DNA of 36,058 nucleotides from positions 28,790 through 64,847 of the forward strand of contig NZ_VTEI01000018.1 of NCBI RefSeq assembly GCF_008180415.1, written 5' to 3'. Origin of the DNA: Rossellomorea vietnamensis (lineage in GTDB: Bacteria; Bacillota; Bacilli; Bacillales; Bacillaceae_B). Each line of letters starts with the position of its first letter. The first letter of the stretch is position 1. A program made the position numbers and the translations under genes. The notes beneath the pieces were generated by a model that was not told the origin of the DNA, ran no database searches, and worked only from the letters and a program-made list of their open reading frames with translations. Of the stretch, positions 24,309 through 32,804 are shown one piece after another.

Positions 24309-25079
24309 GTGATTTTTGTCTTGGATGTAGGGAATACCAATATAGTACTTGGAGTATATGAAGGCGAAGAGTTAAAGTATCACTGGAGAATGGAGACGAA
24401 CCGCCATAAGACAGAAGATGAATATGGCATGATCGTAAAGAATCTATTCCAGCATGTGAATCTATCGCTGGACTCCATTGAGGGAATCATCATCTCATCT
24501 GTTGTCCCTCCCATTATGTTTTCTTTGGAAAGAATGTGTGAGAAATATTTTAACATCACACCATTGGTTGTCGGACCCGGGATTAAAACGGGTTTGAACA
24601 TTAAATATGAAAATCCCCGTGAAGTGGGTGCTGACCGCATTGTCAACGCGGTAGCAGGAATTAAAGAATACGGCGGGCCATTGATCATCGTCGACTTTGG
24701 TACGGCAACAACCTACTGTTATATCAATGAAGATAAACAATATATGGGCGGAGCAATTGCCCCTGGAATTGGGATTTCAACCGAAGCCCTTTATTCTAAA
24801 GCAGCAAAACTGCCTAGAATAGAAATTGGGAGGCCTGATCACATCATTGGCAAGAATACGGTGTCTGCGATGCAATCCGGGATTCTTTACGGATACGTAG
24901 GTCAGGTGGAAGGCATTGTGAAAAGGATGAAAGCTACAGGTTCGACTAACCCGCTGGTCATTGCGACTGGTGGACTTGCACAATTAATATCAAAAGAATC
25001 AGATGTCATTGACGTGGTGGATTCATTTTTAACATTAAAAGGTCTCAAGCTCATCTATGAGAGAAACCGGACAGTATAG
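24309..25079 (+). CDS. coaX: Type III pantothenate kinase
   Basis: CoaX phosphorylates pantothenate, the first step of coenzyme A synthesis, and belongs to the ASKHA fold. The N-terminal phosphate loop DVGNTN (residues 6-11), RHKTEDEYG near 33, GADRIVNAVA near 100 and the DFGTATT motif near 120 are all present. I prefer GTG 24309 because GGTGA lies 5-6 bp upstream and the resulting N-terminus (MIFVLDVGNTN) aligns with known CoaX proteins; GTG 24300 would add three residues but has no good ribosome binding site. The product is then 256 residues. hslO follows after 11 bp. Confidence 0.94.
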   Translation: MIFVLDVGNTNIVLGVYEGEELKYHWRMETNRHKTEDEYGMIVKNLFQHVNLSLDSIEGIIISSVVPPIMFSLERMCEKYFNITPLVVGPGIKTGLNIKYENPREVGADRIVNAVAGIKEYGGPLIIVDFGTATTYCYINEDKQYMGGAIAPGIGISTEALYSKAAKLPRIEIGRPDHIIGKNTVSAMQSGILYGYVGQVEGIVKRMKATGSTNPLVIATGGLAQLISKESDVIDVVDSFLTLKGLKLIYERNRTV

Positions 25080-25090
25080 GAGGAAATAAC

Positions 25091-25978
25091 ATGAGTGATT
25101 ATTTAGTAAAAGCGTTAGCCTTTGAGGGACAAGTCAGGGCATATGCAGTCAGAAGTACAGATACAGTGAATGAGGCACAAAGAAGGCACGGTACATGGCC
25201 GACAGCTTCAGCCGCCATCGGAAGGTCGATGAGTGCGGGTGTCATAATGGGTGCAATGTTGAAGGGTGAGGAGAAACTGACCATCAAAGTTGAAGGGGAC
25301 GGCCCTTTAGGTGCTATCATTGTGGACAGTGATGCGAAAGGCAGTGTGAGGGGCTATGTGACCAATCCCCAAGTTCACTTTGATTTGAATGAGCAAGGAA
25401 AGCTGGATGTAAGAAGAGCAGTGGGTTCTTCCGGCACGTTGTCTGTTGTTAAAGACATCGGCATGCGTGACCATTTTACCGGCCAAGTGCCGATTGTATC
25501 TGGTGAACTTGGGGAAGACTTCACGTATTACTTTGTAACATCAGAACAGGTTCCATCTTCTGTCGGAGTAGGGGTACTGGTAAATCCAGATAACTCTATC
25601 CTCGCAGCCGGCGGCTTTATTATTCAATTAATGCCAGGGACTGCTGATGAAACTATCACTGAAATCGAGAACAGGCTAAAGACTATTCCGCCTGTATCCA
25701 AATTGATTGAAAAAGGTCTCACACCGGAGGAGCTTCTTCATGAGCTGCTGGGTGAAGAAAATGTTAAAATCCTTGAGAAGATGCCTGTCCAATTTGAGTG
25801 CAGGTGCTCCAAAGAACGCTTCGGGGATGCGATTGCCAGTTTGGGATCAAATGAAATCCAGGAAATGATCGATGAAGACGGCAGTGCTGAAACTCAATGT
25901 CATTTCTGCAACGAAACGTATCACTATACAGTGGAAGAGCTGAAAGCGTTGAAGGATGAAGGAGAAAATCTGCAATAA
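25091..25978 (+). CDS. hslO: Redox-regulated chaperone Hsp33
   Basis: Hsp33 is a cytoplasmic holdase chaperone that is switched on when oxidants oxidise its zinc-binding cysteines. The 295-residue protein has the conserved core (about 1-225) and a C-terminal redox switch with Cys237, Cys239, Cys270 and Cys273 in the expected CxC and CxxC arrangement. The start ATG follows TAGGAGGAAA, which overlaps the coaX stop region, so it is co-transcribed with coaX. yacD follows within 12-24 bp. All key residues are intact. Confidence 0.96.
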   Translation: MSDYLVKALAFEGQVRAYAVRSTDTVNEAQRRHGTWPTASAAIGRSMSAGVIMGAMLKGEEKLTIKVEGDGPLGAIIVDSDAKGSVRGYVTNPQVHFDLNEQGKLDVRRAVGSSGTLSVVKDIGMRDHFTGQVPIVSGELGEDFTYYFVTSEQVPSSVGVGVLVNPDNSILAAGGFIIQLMPGTADETITEIENRLKTIPPVSKLIEKGLTPEELLHELLGEENVKILEKMPVQFECRCSKERFGDAIASLGSNEIQEMIDEDGSAETQCHFCNETYHYTVEELKALKDEGENLQ

Positions 25979-25989
25979 CATCTAAGGGG

Positions 25990-26904
25990 ATGGATGCAAA
26001 GGTGAGATTAAAAAGGTCGGTTTTAATAGGGTTGATCTTTATTTTGGCAGCAGCAAACTTATTGACGCTGCTGCTTTATTTTACAAAATCCGAAGATGCC
26101 TCCGGGTTCGCTAAGCTAGCTGGAACTGAAACCGCAGCATCAATAGACGGTGAGTCGATCAGCCGTGAGTCATGGATGTACGAAATGGAACAGCGTTATG
26201 GAAAAGAGGTCCTTAGGGAGCTGATTAATCAAAAGGTCATGGATCAGCTTGCTGCGAAGTATGATATTAAGGTGACTGATGAGGAGCTAGACAAAGAAAT
26301 CACGCTGATTAAAAGTGTTTATAATACTTATGATAGAGACTTGGCGGTTGATGATGAGATTCTAAGGGAGAGAGTAAGGATGGAGCTTCTTTTGGAAAAG
26401 GTGGTCACCAAAGATGTTGTCATTCCTTTAGAAGAGATTGAAAGGTATTATGAAGAGAACCAGGAGCAATACTCCATACCGGAAATGTTCAATCTTTCGC
26501 AAATCGTCTCAGCCTCACATAAAGAAGCAGAACAGATTGCTGATGAGGTCAAAGACGGATCCAGCTTTCAAGCTATGGCAATGGAGTTGTCCGAGGATGC
26601 TCCGTCTGCAGTTCAAGGAGGAAATATTGGATATATTCCTGCGGACTCGCATATATTAGCAGGGGATTCAGCCAAAGAAATTGAATCATTAGATCCGGGC
26701 AGCATCTCTAAGGTCATTGAGATGGATGGGAAATTCTATATCTTCCTTCTCCATGATAAGCTGGAAGCCGAGCAGTATTCTCTGGAGGATGTAAAAGGTC
26801 AAATCCACAGGCGGCTCGCTATGGAACAAGTGGAAAAGTCGATGAAGCCAGAGGATTTCTGGAAAGAACTTGATGTCGAGTGGTTTTATGAAGGAAGCCT
26901 TTAA
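25990..26904 (+). CDS. yacD: Membrane-anchored PpiC/PrsA-like peptidyl-prolyl isomerase YacD
   Basis: This 304-residue protein has a hydrophobic N-terminal segment (about residues 10-30, VLIGLIFILAAANLLTLLL) without a lipobox cysteine, so it is probably a membrane anchor or uncleaved signal. A SurA-N-like helical region follows (about 50-150, MEQRYGKEVLRELINQKVMD). A parvulin-type rotamase domain covers about 165-255 (FNLSQIVSASHKEAEQIA, GGNIGYIP). It is expected to assist folding of exported proteins. ATG 25990 directly abuts the AAGGGG ribosome binding site, which is too close; GTG 26002 (four codons later) is a better-placed start and would give MRLKRSVLIG at the N-terminus. Position equals B. 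subtilis yacD. Confidence 0.88.
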   Translation: MDAKVRLKRSVLIGLIFILAAANLLTLLLYFTKSEDASGFAKLAGTETAASIDGESISRESWMYEMEQRYGKEVLRELINQKVMDQLAAKYDIKVTDEELDKEITLIKSVYNTYDRDLAVDDEILRERVRMELLLEKVVTKDVVIPLEEIERYYEENQEQYSIPEMFNLSQIVSASHKEAEQIADEVKDGSSFQAMAMELSEDAPSAVQGGNIGYIPADSHILAGDSAKEIESLDPGSISKVIEMDGKFYIFLLHDKLEAEQYSLEDVKGQIHRRLAMEQVEKSMKPEDFWKELDVEWFYEGSL

Positions 26905-26960
26905 AGAACGGATGATCACATGTCTTTTATAGAGCTGCTGTTTTAAAAGGCAGTCTAATG

Positions 26961-26994
26961 AAAGAAGTCCGGTAGTCGCCGAGCTTCTTTTTTG
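26961..26994 (+). terminator. Intrinsic terminator after yacD
   Basis: AAAGAAGTCCGG pairs imperfectly with CCGAGCTTCTTT around TAGTCG, followed by a T-run. Confidence 0.75.
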
Positions 26995-27028
26995 CAAACA
27001 GCCCTTATAAAAAGCAGAATCCATTTGT

Positions 27029-27057
27029 TTGACATATTTACAGAAAATTGATAATTT
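27029..27057 (+). promoter_or_regulatory. Sigma-A promoter of cysK
   Basis: TTGACA (27029-27034) and TAATTT (27052-27057) are separated by 17 bp. A small CCCA...TGGG inverted repeat (27067-27084) lies in the leader. CymR controls cysK in B. subtilis, but I cannot confirm a CymR box here. Confidence 0.75.
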
Positions 27058-27099
27058 TAATGAAAACCCATCAAACTACTTGGGATTAGGAGTGATAGT

Positions 27100-28023
27100 A
27101 TGGCAAGAATAGCAAACTCAATCACCGACTTAGTGGGACAGACACCGATTGTAAAACTTAATCGTCTCGTGGAAGAAGATAGTGCTGAGGTTTATTTGAA
27201 ATTAGAATATATGAACCCGGGCAGCAGTGTAAAAGATAGAATCGCCCTGGCTATGATCGAAGCTGCAGAAGAATCCGGGAACTTAAAGTCCGGGGACACA
27301 ATTGTAGAGCCGACAAGCGGGAACACTGGTATCGGTCTTGCGATGATTGCGGCTGCTAAAGGATATAAAGCCGTGCTGGTTATGCCGGATACAATGAGTA
27401 TGGAAAGAAGAAACCTTCTCAGGGCTTATGGTGCCGAATTGGTCCTGACACCTGGTTCTGAAGGCATGGGCGGTGCGATTCGCAAGGCAGGAGAGCTCGC
27501 TGATCAAAAGGGCTTCTTCATGCCGCAGCAATTTAAAAATGAAGCAAACCCAGAGGTTCACCGAAGAACGACAGGAAAGGAAATTGTCGAGCAGATGGAC
27601 AGTTTGGATGCCTTCATTTCCGGAATCGGCACAGGGGGTACCATTACAGGCGCAGGACAGGTGCTGAAGGAAAACTTCCCGAATGTTAAAATTTACGCTG
27701 TTGAACCTTCTGATTCACCGGTTCTGTCCGGAGGCAGCCCTGGCCCTCATAAAATCCAAGGAATCGGCGCTGGTTTTGTACCGGATATTTTGAACACAGA
27801 TGTTTATGATGAAGTCATCACCGTGCAAAATGAGGAAGCCTTTGATTTTGCCCGCCGTGCGGCTAAAGAGGAAGGGATCCTTGGAGGGATTTCTTCTGGT
27901 GCTGCCATCAGTGCAGCATTGAAAGTTGCAAAGCAGCTTGGCAAAGGTAAGAAAGTGCTGGCAGTAATCCCTAGTAACGGTGAAAGATATCTAAGCACCC
28001 CGCTGTATCAATTTGAAGACTAA
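27100..28023 (+). CDS. cysK: Cysteine synthase (O-acetylserine sulfhydrylase)
   Basis: CysK makes cysteine from O-acetylserine and sulfide using pyridoxal phosphate. The 307-residue protein has the PLP-binding Lys45 in GSSVKDR, the substrate loop PTSGNTGIG (residues 72-80), the phosphate-binding GTGGTITG near 177 and the C-terminal SSGAA motif near 265. In B. subtilis CysK also acts as co-repressor partner of CymR. It has its own promoter, and the terminator lies beyond an inserted MITE-like element. Confidence 0.97.
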   Translation: MARIANSITDLVGQTPIVKLNRLVEEDSAEVYLKLEYMNPGSSVKDRIALAMIEAAEESGNLKSGDTIVEPTSGNTGIGLAMIAAAKGYKAVLVMPDTMSMERRNLLRAYGAELVLTPGSEGMGGAIRKAGELADQKGFFMPQQFKNEANPEVHRRTTGKEIVEQMDSLDAFISGIGTGGTITGAGQVLKENFPNVKIYAVEPSDSPVLSGGSPGPHKIQGIGAGFVPDILNTDVYDEVITVQNEEAFDFARRAAKEEGILGGISSGAAISAALKVAKQLGKGKKVLAVIPSNGERYLSTPLYQFED

Positions 28024-28031
28024 ATTTTTAA

Positions 28032-28222
28032 GGCTCTTTTCGTAAACATTGTTGCTATTTGATACTAATTCAAAAAAATAACTATATTAAGAGTTGTAAA
28101 AACTGGTAACACCGAAAAGAAAAGAGCTATTCTCACTCGATAAGAGATAAACCTCTTAGTATCCGGGGGAAAATCCGGCTCTTGCGATTTTTCCGAAAGC
28201 AACAATATATGCGAAAACAGCC
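28032..28222 (-). mobile_element. MITE-like element, copy C (best preserved)
   Basis: This 191-bp element starts GGCTCTTTTCGTAAACATTG and ends CAATATATGCGAAAACAGCC. Reverse-complemented, it aligns along its whole length with copy A and with the ends and inner blocks of copy B, so it is in the opposite orientation. It contains no credible gene. It lies 8 bp after the cysK stop codon and directly abuts the terminator, so it is within the cysK 3' transcript. Confidence 0.88.
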
Positions 28223-28266
28223 ATAAAAAAAGATCAGGCAGCAACTTTCCTGATCTTTTTTTATGG
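28221..28266 (+). terminator. cysK terminator, perfect 18-bp inverted repeat
   Basis: CCATAAAAAAAGATCAGG (28221-28238) is perfectly mirrored by 28249-28266. The A-run and T-run make it bidirectional. Its outermost CC coincides with the end of MITE-like copy C. Confidence 0.92.
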
Positions 28267-28357
28267 CAATATTGAATAACCACGGATTTTTAATTGACGT
28301 ACTTAGGGAGGCTGACCTTACCGCTTTTATGAGAGAAATGAACAAGCAGTGTGTCTT

Positions 28358-28495
28358 GAGGTTATTTGACCCGAGGAGCTAGGCGCCCACTAGTCCCGCA
28401 GGAGATCGCACGCCTTCCATTCCAATCCTCTTACGTTAAAGGGAGGAAGGTAAGATAGTAATCAAAAGCAACAATATCTTAGAAAAGAGTCTTTT
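28358..28495 (-). repeat. Composite repeat, copy 2
   Basis: GAGGTTATTTGACCCGAGGA then GCTAGGCGC (28358-28388) is an inverted left arm of hairpin repeat HR. It is followed by TTCCAATCCTCTTACGTTAAA and AAAAGCAACAATATCTTAGA, the latter like a MITE-like right end. The order matches 17695-17815. The rest of the cysK-pabB gap (28496-28730) shows nothing I recognise apart from an A/T-rich stretch. Confidence 0.55.
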
Positions 28496-28752
28496 AAAAT
28501 GTACTCAAAATATCTTCGTAAATTTACCTCTCCTTTCGCTTTAACATATCTTTACAAATCTTCTGACTGGTAGAAATTCAATATCTTCATAGATTACGTG
28601 AATCGAATAGAGCGTTTATAAGAAGGGTCATTGCGATTTGTCCTCCTGGGCATTTGTGAACCGACAGTCCTAACCCTTGCATTTTGACTATGAAACAACA
28701 ATCAGATTCATGTATGATGGAGAAAGAGAAAAACTAGGAGAGTGAACCATCC

Positions 28753-30147
28753 GTGGATACTACACAACTTCATTTTGAAAAAATACGATCCTCGAAAGCA
28801 GATTTCTTTCATGCCTATGAATTACTGACGGCTGAAATCGATCACCATATCCTTCTTGAAAGCGGACGAGGCGGGAAATACAGCATTGCCGGATTCAACC
28901 CGGTATCAATACTAAATGCAAAGGATAATAGAGTGGAAATCTGCGAAACTGGCAGCACAGAGATCGTGAATGGAGATCCATTGGATGTGTTGTACAGCCG
29001 TCTTCAAAAACGGCATATGGAAAGAGACCCGGAGCTTCCTGATTTTCAGGGAGGAGCGATGGGGTTCATCAGTTACGACTATGCCCGCCAGATAGAGAGA
29101 CTTGGGAACAGAGCCCATGATGACCTCGAAATCCCGGATCTTTACTACATGATATTTTCCCAATGGGCTGTCTATGACCATGACTCAGAACAGATTTGGC
29201 TGATGGCAGACAAAGAGGGAGCGCATATCTTTGATTCTTATGTGGATGAGTGGAAAACCGGATTGAATCGATCTATACCTGAAAAGAATGAAACTCTTGG
29301 CCCTGTATCGGCTGACCGCTCCGTTTCTATGAATGAAGAGCAGTTCATTTCAGCTGTCGAGAAGATTCAGTCCTATATCAAGGAAGGCGATGTATTCCAA
29401 GTCAACCTGTCTGTGAGACAGTCGCAGGATTTGGCCGCTTCGCCATATGCTATATACAAACGAATGAGGGAATTGAACCCTTCTCCTTACATGAGCTATG
29501 TCCATACACCCCATTTTCAAATCGCATCGGGGTCTCCTGAACTTCTTGTGAAAAAGAAAGGGACAGAAGTCAGTACGAGGCCGATTGCCGGCACAAGATC
29601 CCGCGGTCATAATGAAAAGGAAGACCAGATGCTGGCTGATGAATTGATCCATAATGAAAAAGAAAGGGCAGAACATGTCATGCTGGTTGATCTTGAAAGA
29701 AATGACTTGGGCAGAGTCTGCCAATACGGAACTGTTGAAGTCAACGAATTCATGGTCATAGAAAAATATTCACATGTCATGCACATTGTTTCCAATGTGA
29801 GAGGGACATTGGCCAATAATAAAAACGGCAAGGATCTGATCAGAGCTGTATTCCCGGGCGGAACGATAACGGGAGCACCTAAAGTGCGGACCATGGAAAT
29901 TATTGAAGAACTTGAACCGGTAAGAAGAGGGGTTTATACAGGATCAATCGGCTGGATCGGCTTTAATGGAGACATGGAACTGAACATCGTCATCCGGACA
30001 CTTTTTGCTAAAGATGGACAAGCTCATATTCAGGCAGGAGCAGGAGTGGTGATAGATTCTAATCCGAAACACGAATATAAGGAGTCACTGAAAAAAGCAA
30101 AAGCGGTTTGGGAAGCAAAAGAATTGGCAGAGGGTGCAGACAAATGA
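28753..30147 (+). CDS. pabB: Aminodeoxychorismate synthase component I
   Basis: PabB converts chorismate and ammonia to 4-amino-4-deoxychorismate, the first committed step to p-aminobenzoate for folate. The 464-residue protein is of the anthranilate synthase I type, with an N-terminal domain (about 10-150) and the chorismate-binding domain (about 195-455) with SPELLV, RPIAGTRSRG, ERAEHVMLVDLERNDLGRV and FPGGTITGAPKVR. The start is GTG at 28753 after AGGAGAGTGA. Its last codons overlap the pabA start (ATGA), so the two subunits are translationally coupled. It leads the folate operon. Confidence 0.95.
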   Translation: MDTTQLHFEKIRSSKADFFHAYELLTAEIDHHILLESGRGGKYSIAGFNPVSILNAKDNRVEICETGSTEIVNGDPLDVLYSRLQKRHMERDPELPDFQGGAMGFISYDYARQIERLGNRAHDDLEIPDLYYMIFSQWAVYDHDSEQIWLMADKEGAHIFDSYVDEWKTGLNRSIPEKNETLGPVSADRSVSMNEEQFISAVEKIQSYIKEGDVFQVNLSVRQSQDLAASPYAIYKRMRELNPSPYMSYVHTPHFQIASGSPELLVKKKGTEVSTRPIAGTRSRGHNEKEDQMLADELIHNEKERAEHVMLVDLERNDLGRVCQYGTVEVNEFMVIEKYSHVMHIVSNVRGTLANNKNGKDLIRAVFPGGTITGAPKVRTMEIIEELEPVRRGVYTGSIGWIGFNGDMELNIVIRTLFAKDGQAHIQAGAGVVIDSNPKHEYKESLKKAKAVWEAKELAEGADK

Positions 30148-30731
30148 TTTTAATGATAGATAACTTTGATTCTTTCACATATAACATTGTTCAATATTTA
30201 GGAGAGCTGGGCGAAGAAATCGTCGTCACAAGAAACAATGAAATTAATATAGCTGAAATCGAACTGCTGGCGCCGGATTATCTCATGATATCACCTGGCC
30301 CTTGTACACCTAATGAAGCGGGCATAAGCCTTGAGGCAATCAACTATTTTGCTGGAAAAATCCCGATTTTTGGCGTCTGCCTGGGACACCAGGCGATTGC
30401 CCAGGTATTTGGGGGAGAAGTAGTGAAAGCGGCCAAGCTGATGCATGGAAAGACATCCTCTGTGAGCCATGATGGCAGGACACTCTTTGAAGGGGTTTCA
30501 AACCCATTTCAAGCTGGACGCTATCATTCTCTTATCGTACGGAAAGAAACGCTGCCGGATTGCCTAGAGATCACAGCTGAAACAAAGGATGAAGAAATCA
30601 TGGCCCTCCGCCATAAACATCTTCCCATTGAAGGCGTTCAGTTTCATCCTGAATCCATCATCACAGAAGAAGGAAAACAGCTTCTCGCCAATTTCCTCAA
30701 CACCTATAAGAAAGCACCGGTAACTGTTTAG
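30144..30731 (+). CDS. pabA: Aminodeoxychorismate/anthranilate synthase glutaminase subunit
   Basis: PabA supplies ammonia from glutamine to PabB; in B. subtilis the same subunit also serves anthranilate synthase TrpE. The 195-residue class I amidotransferase has nucleophile Cys79 in GVCLGHQ, His168 and Glu170 in FHPES, and the SPGPCTP oxyanion region near 50. ATG 30144 overlaps the pabB stop, and GAGGGTG lies upstream. pabC follows after 11 bp. No tryptophan genes are nearby, which fits the dual-use subunit idea. Confidence 0.96.
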   Translation: MILMIDNFDSFTYNIVQYLGELGEEIVVTRNNEINIAEIELLAPDYLMISPGPCTPNEAGISLEAINYFAGKIPIFGVCLGHQAIAQVFGGEVVKAAKLMHGKTSSVSHDGRTLFEGVSNPFQAGRYHSLIVRKETLPDCLEITAETKDEEIMALRHKHLPIEGVQFHPESIITEEGKQLLANFLNTYKKAPVTV

Positions 30732-30742
30732 GGGGAACGGAA

Positions 30743-31609
30743 GTGTACTTATATTTAAATGGTGAAATACTGCATAAGGATGAGGCTAAAATCTCTCCCT
30801 TTGACCATGGCTTTCTATACGGGATGGGCCTTTTTGAAACGATGAGGACCTATAGCGGCCATCCCTTCTTACTGAATGATCATTTAGAACGGCTGCAGAT
30901 GGGACTGGATACATTCAATATAGATTTGGATTTACAGAAGCTCAATATTTCCGGAATGATTGCTTCGCTTTCCGAGAAGAACGGTTTGCAAGACTCGTAT
31001 ATCCGCCTGAACATATCGGCAGGAGAGGGAGAAATAGGACTGAGGACAACCCCTTATAATCAGCCGAACATTCTGCTTCTGCAGAAGGAACTTCCGCCTC
31101 TTATACCGCTTAAGGAGAAAGAAGCGGTGCTGCTTCAGTTGAGAAGAAATACCCCGGAGACACCGGTAAGGCTCAAATCCCATCATTACTTCAATAACAT
31201 TGCTGCTAAAAGAGAGGCAGGCGATGACCCGGGAAAAGAAGGCTTGTTCCTGACAAAGGAAGGCTATATTGCTGAAGGTGTGACTTCAAATATTTTCTGG
31301 ATATCGGATGGGAAACTATATACGCCCTCATTGGAGACAGGAGTATTGAATGGGATTACCAGGGAGTACATCATGGAGCTGGCAGGTACATTAGGCATTC
31401 CTAGTGAGGCTGGAATGTATATGCCAGAAAGTTTGCTGAAGTCGGATGAAGCTTTTTTCACGAACTCTGTGCAGGAAATCATCCCGATTCATACTTTTGA
31501 GAGCAGGACATTCCCGGGTAAAAGAGGGAGAATCACTCAACAACTCTATTCGCACTACGAGCGCGATGCACAAGTGCTTTTTTCTAAAAATCAACTTCAT
31601 AGGAGCTGA
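30743..31609 (+). CDS. pabC: 4-amino-4-deoxychorismate lyase
   Basis: PabC is a PLP enzyme of fold type IV that splits aminodeoxychorismate into p-aminobenzoate and pyruvate. The 288-residue protein carries the predicted PLP lysine at 145 in RLKSHHYFNN, the N-terminal DHGFLYGMGLFETMR motif (21-35), the EGVTSNIFW motif near 178 and GVLNGITRE near 200. The start is GTG at 30743 after GGGGGAACGG. Branched-chain or D-amino acid aminotransferases share the fold, but the operon context makes PabC the likely identity. Confidence 0.94.
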   Translation: MYLYLNGEILHKDEAKISPFDHGFLYGMGLFETMRTYSGHPFLLNDHLERLQMGLDTFNIDLDLQKLNISGMIASLSEKNGLQDSYIRLNISAGEGEIGLRTTPYNQPNILLLQKELPPLIPLKEKEAVLLQLRRNTPETPVRLKSHHYFNNIAAKREAGDDPGKEGLFLTKEGYIAEGVTSNIFWISDGKLYTPSLETGVLNGITREYIMELAGTLGIPSEAGMYMPESLLKSDEAFFTNSVQEIIPIHTFESRTFPGKRGRITQQLYSHYERDAQVLFSKNQLHRS

Positions 31610-31614
31610 TGTAT

Positions 31615-32451
31615 ATGACTTCTACAATTATAAAAGCAGGGCCTTATCAGCTGGATTACCAAAAAAGGACACTAATTATGGGAATCCTGAATGTCACGCC
31701 TGACTCCTTTTCCGATGGCGGAAGGTTCAATGTGTTAGAAGAAGCGGTTCTCCGTGCCAAGGAAATGGTCCAGCAGGGTGCCGATATTATAGATATAGGC
31801 GGAGAATCGACCAGGCCCGGGCATGAACCAGTCCCGGAAGAAGAAGAAATTAAGAGGGTATGCCCTATCATAGAAGCCGTTTCAAAAGAAGTTGATGTGC
31901 CAATATCAATTGACACATACAAATCTGGAACGGCAAGAAAAGCCCTTGAAGCTGGTGCCCATATCATCAATGATGTGTGGGGTGCGAAGAAGGATAGGGA
32001 AATTGCCGGGGTGGCAGCCCAATTCAATGCCCCGATCATCCTGATGCATAACCGCGATAACATGGAATACCGGGACTTCATAAAAGAGGCTCTGCAGGAT
32101 GTTCAGGAAAGTGTGGATATTGCATTGGGAGAGGGGGTCTCTCGAGAAAATATCATTCTCGATCCGGGCATCGGGTTTGCCAAAGACCTAAAGCTCAACC
32201 TTGAAATGATGAGAAATCTCGACCAGCTTGCAGCCATGGGATATCCAGTGCTTCTGGGCACTTCTAGAAAACGGATGATTGGAACCATCCTGGATCTGCC
32301 TGTCGATGAAAGAATGGAAGGGACCGGCGCCACAGTCTGTTTTGGTATTCAGAAGGGCTGCCAAATTGTTCGCGTCCACGATGTGAAGGAAATCAAGAGG
32401 ATGGCGGTCATGATGGATGCCATGCTTGGAAAGGGTGAGTATGATGGATAA
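31615..32451 (+). CDS. folP: Dihydropteroate synthase
   Basis: FolP (Sul) joins p-aminobenzoate to dihydropterin pyrophosphate; it is the sulfonamide target. The 278-residue TIM-barrel protein has IMGILNVTPDSFSDGG (about residues 22-37), DIGGESTRPG (about 61-70), DPGIGFAK near 184 and the GTSRKRM loop near 216. ATG 31615 is chosen because AGGAG lies 9 bp upstream; ATG 31609 would overlap the pabC stop and is only 3 bp from it. Its end overlaps folB by 8 bp. Confidence 0.96.
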   Translation: MTSTIIKAGPYQLDYQKRTLIMGILNVTPDSFSDGGRFNVLEEAVLRAKEMVQQGADIIDIGGESTRPGHEPVPEEEEIKRVCPIIEAVSKEVDVPISIDTYKSGTARKALEAGAHIINDVWGAKKDREIAGVAAQFNAPIILMHNRDNMEYRDFIKEALQDVQESVDIALGEGVSRENIILDPGIGFAKDLKLNLEMMRNLDQLAAMGYPVLLGTSRKRMIGTILDLPVDERMEGTGATVCFGIQKGCQIVRVHDVKEIKRMAVMMDAMLGKGEYDG

Positions 32452-32803
32452 AATCAACCTGAAAGATATGGAATTCTACGCATATCATGGTGTTTTTCCT
32501 GAAGAAACAAAGCTGGGACAAAGGTTCAGGGTAAGTCTGTCCTTGGAGATGGACCTTTCAAAAGCGGGAAGAAGTGACGACATAGATGACTCTGTCAATT
32601 ATGGTGAAGTTTACTCCTTGTGCAAAGAAGTTGTCGAAGGTAAACCATATAAATTGCTTGAAGCTCTCGCAGAAACGCTCGCTGACCGGATTCTCGGTGA
32701 TTTTACTAAGGTAGAGAACTGCACAATAGAAGTCATCAAACCAGATCCGCCGATTCCTGGCCATTACCGCTCTGTATCGGTTGAAATCACCAGGGGGCGC
32801 TGA
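32444..32803 (+). CDS. folB: Dihydroneopterin aldolase
   Basis: FolB converts 7,8-dihydroneopterin to 6-hydroxymethyl-dihydropterin and glycolaldehyde. The 119-residue protein has the FYAYHGVFPEE motif (about 10-20), DSVNYGEVY near 50, the LLEALAETLADRI helix near 68 and the KPDPPIPGHY C-terminal motif containing conserved residues of the active site. ATG 32444 is chosen over 32441 because AAGGGTGAG lies at a better distance and the protein then starts MDK as in B. subtilis. It overlaps folP by 8 bp and precedes folK by one base. Confidence 0.95.
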   Translation: MDKINLKDMEFYAYHGVFPEETKLGQRFRVSLSLEMDLSKAGRSDDIDDSVNYGEVYSLCKEVVEGKPYKLLEALAETLADRILGDFTKVENCTIEVIKPDPPIPGHYRSVSVEITRGR

Positions 32804-32804
32804 T

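Noticed and set aside
28684..28718. TTGACT / TATGAT promoter for pabB
   Set aside because: The 23-bp spacing is too long, and there are no activator sites that would explain it; the true promoter remains unknown.
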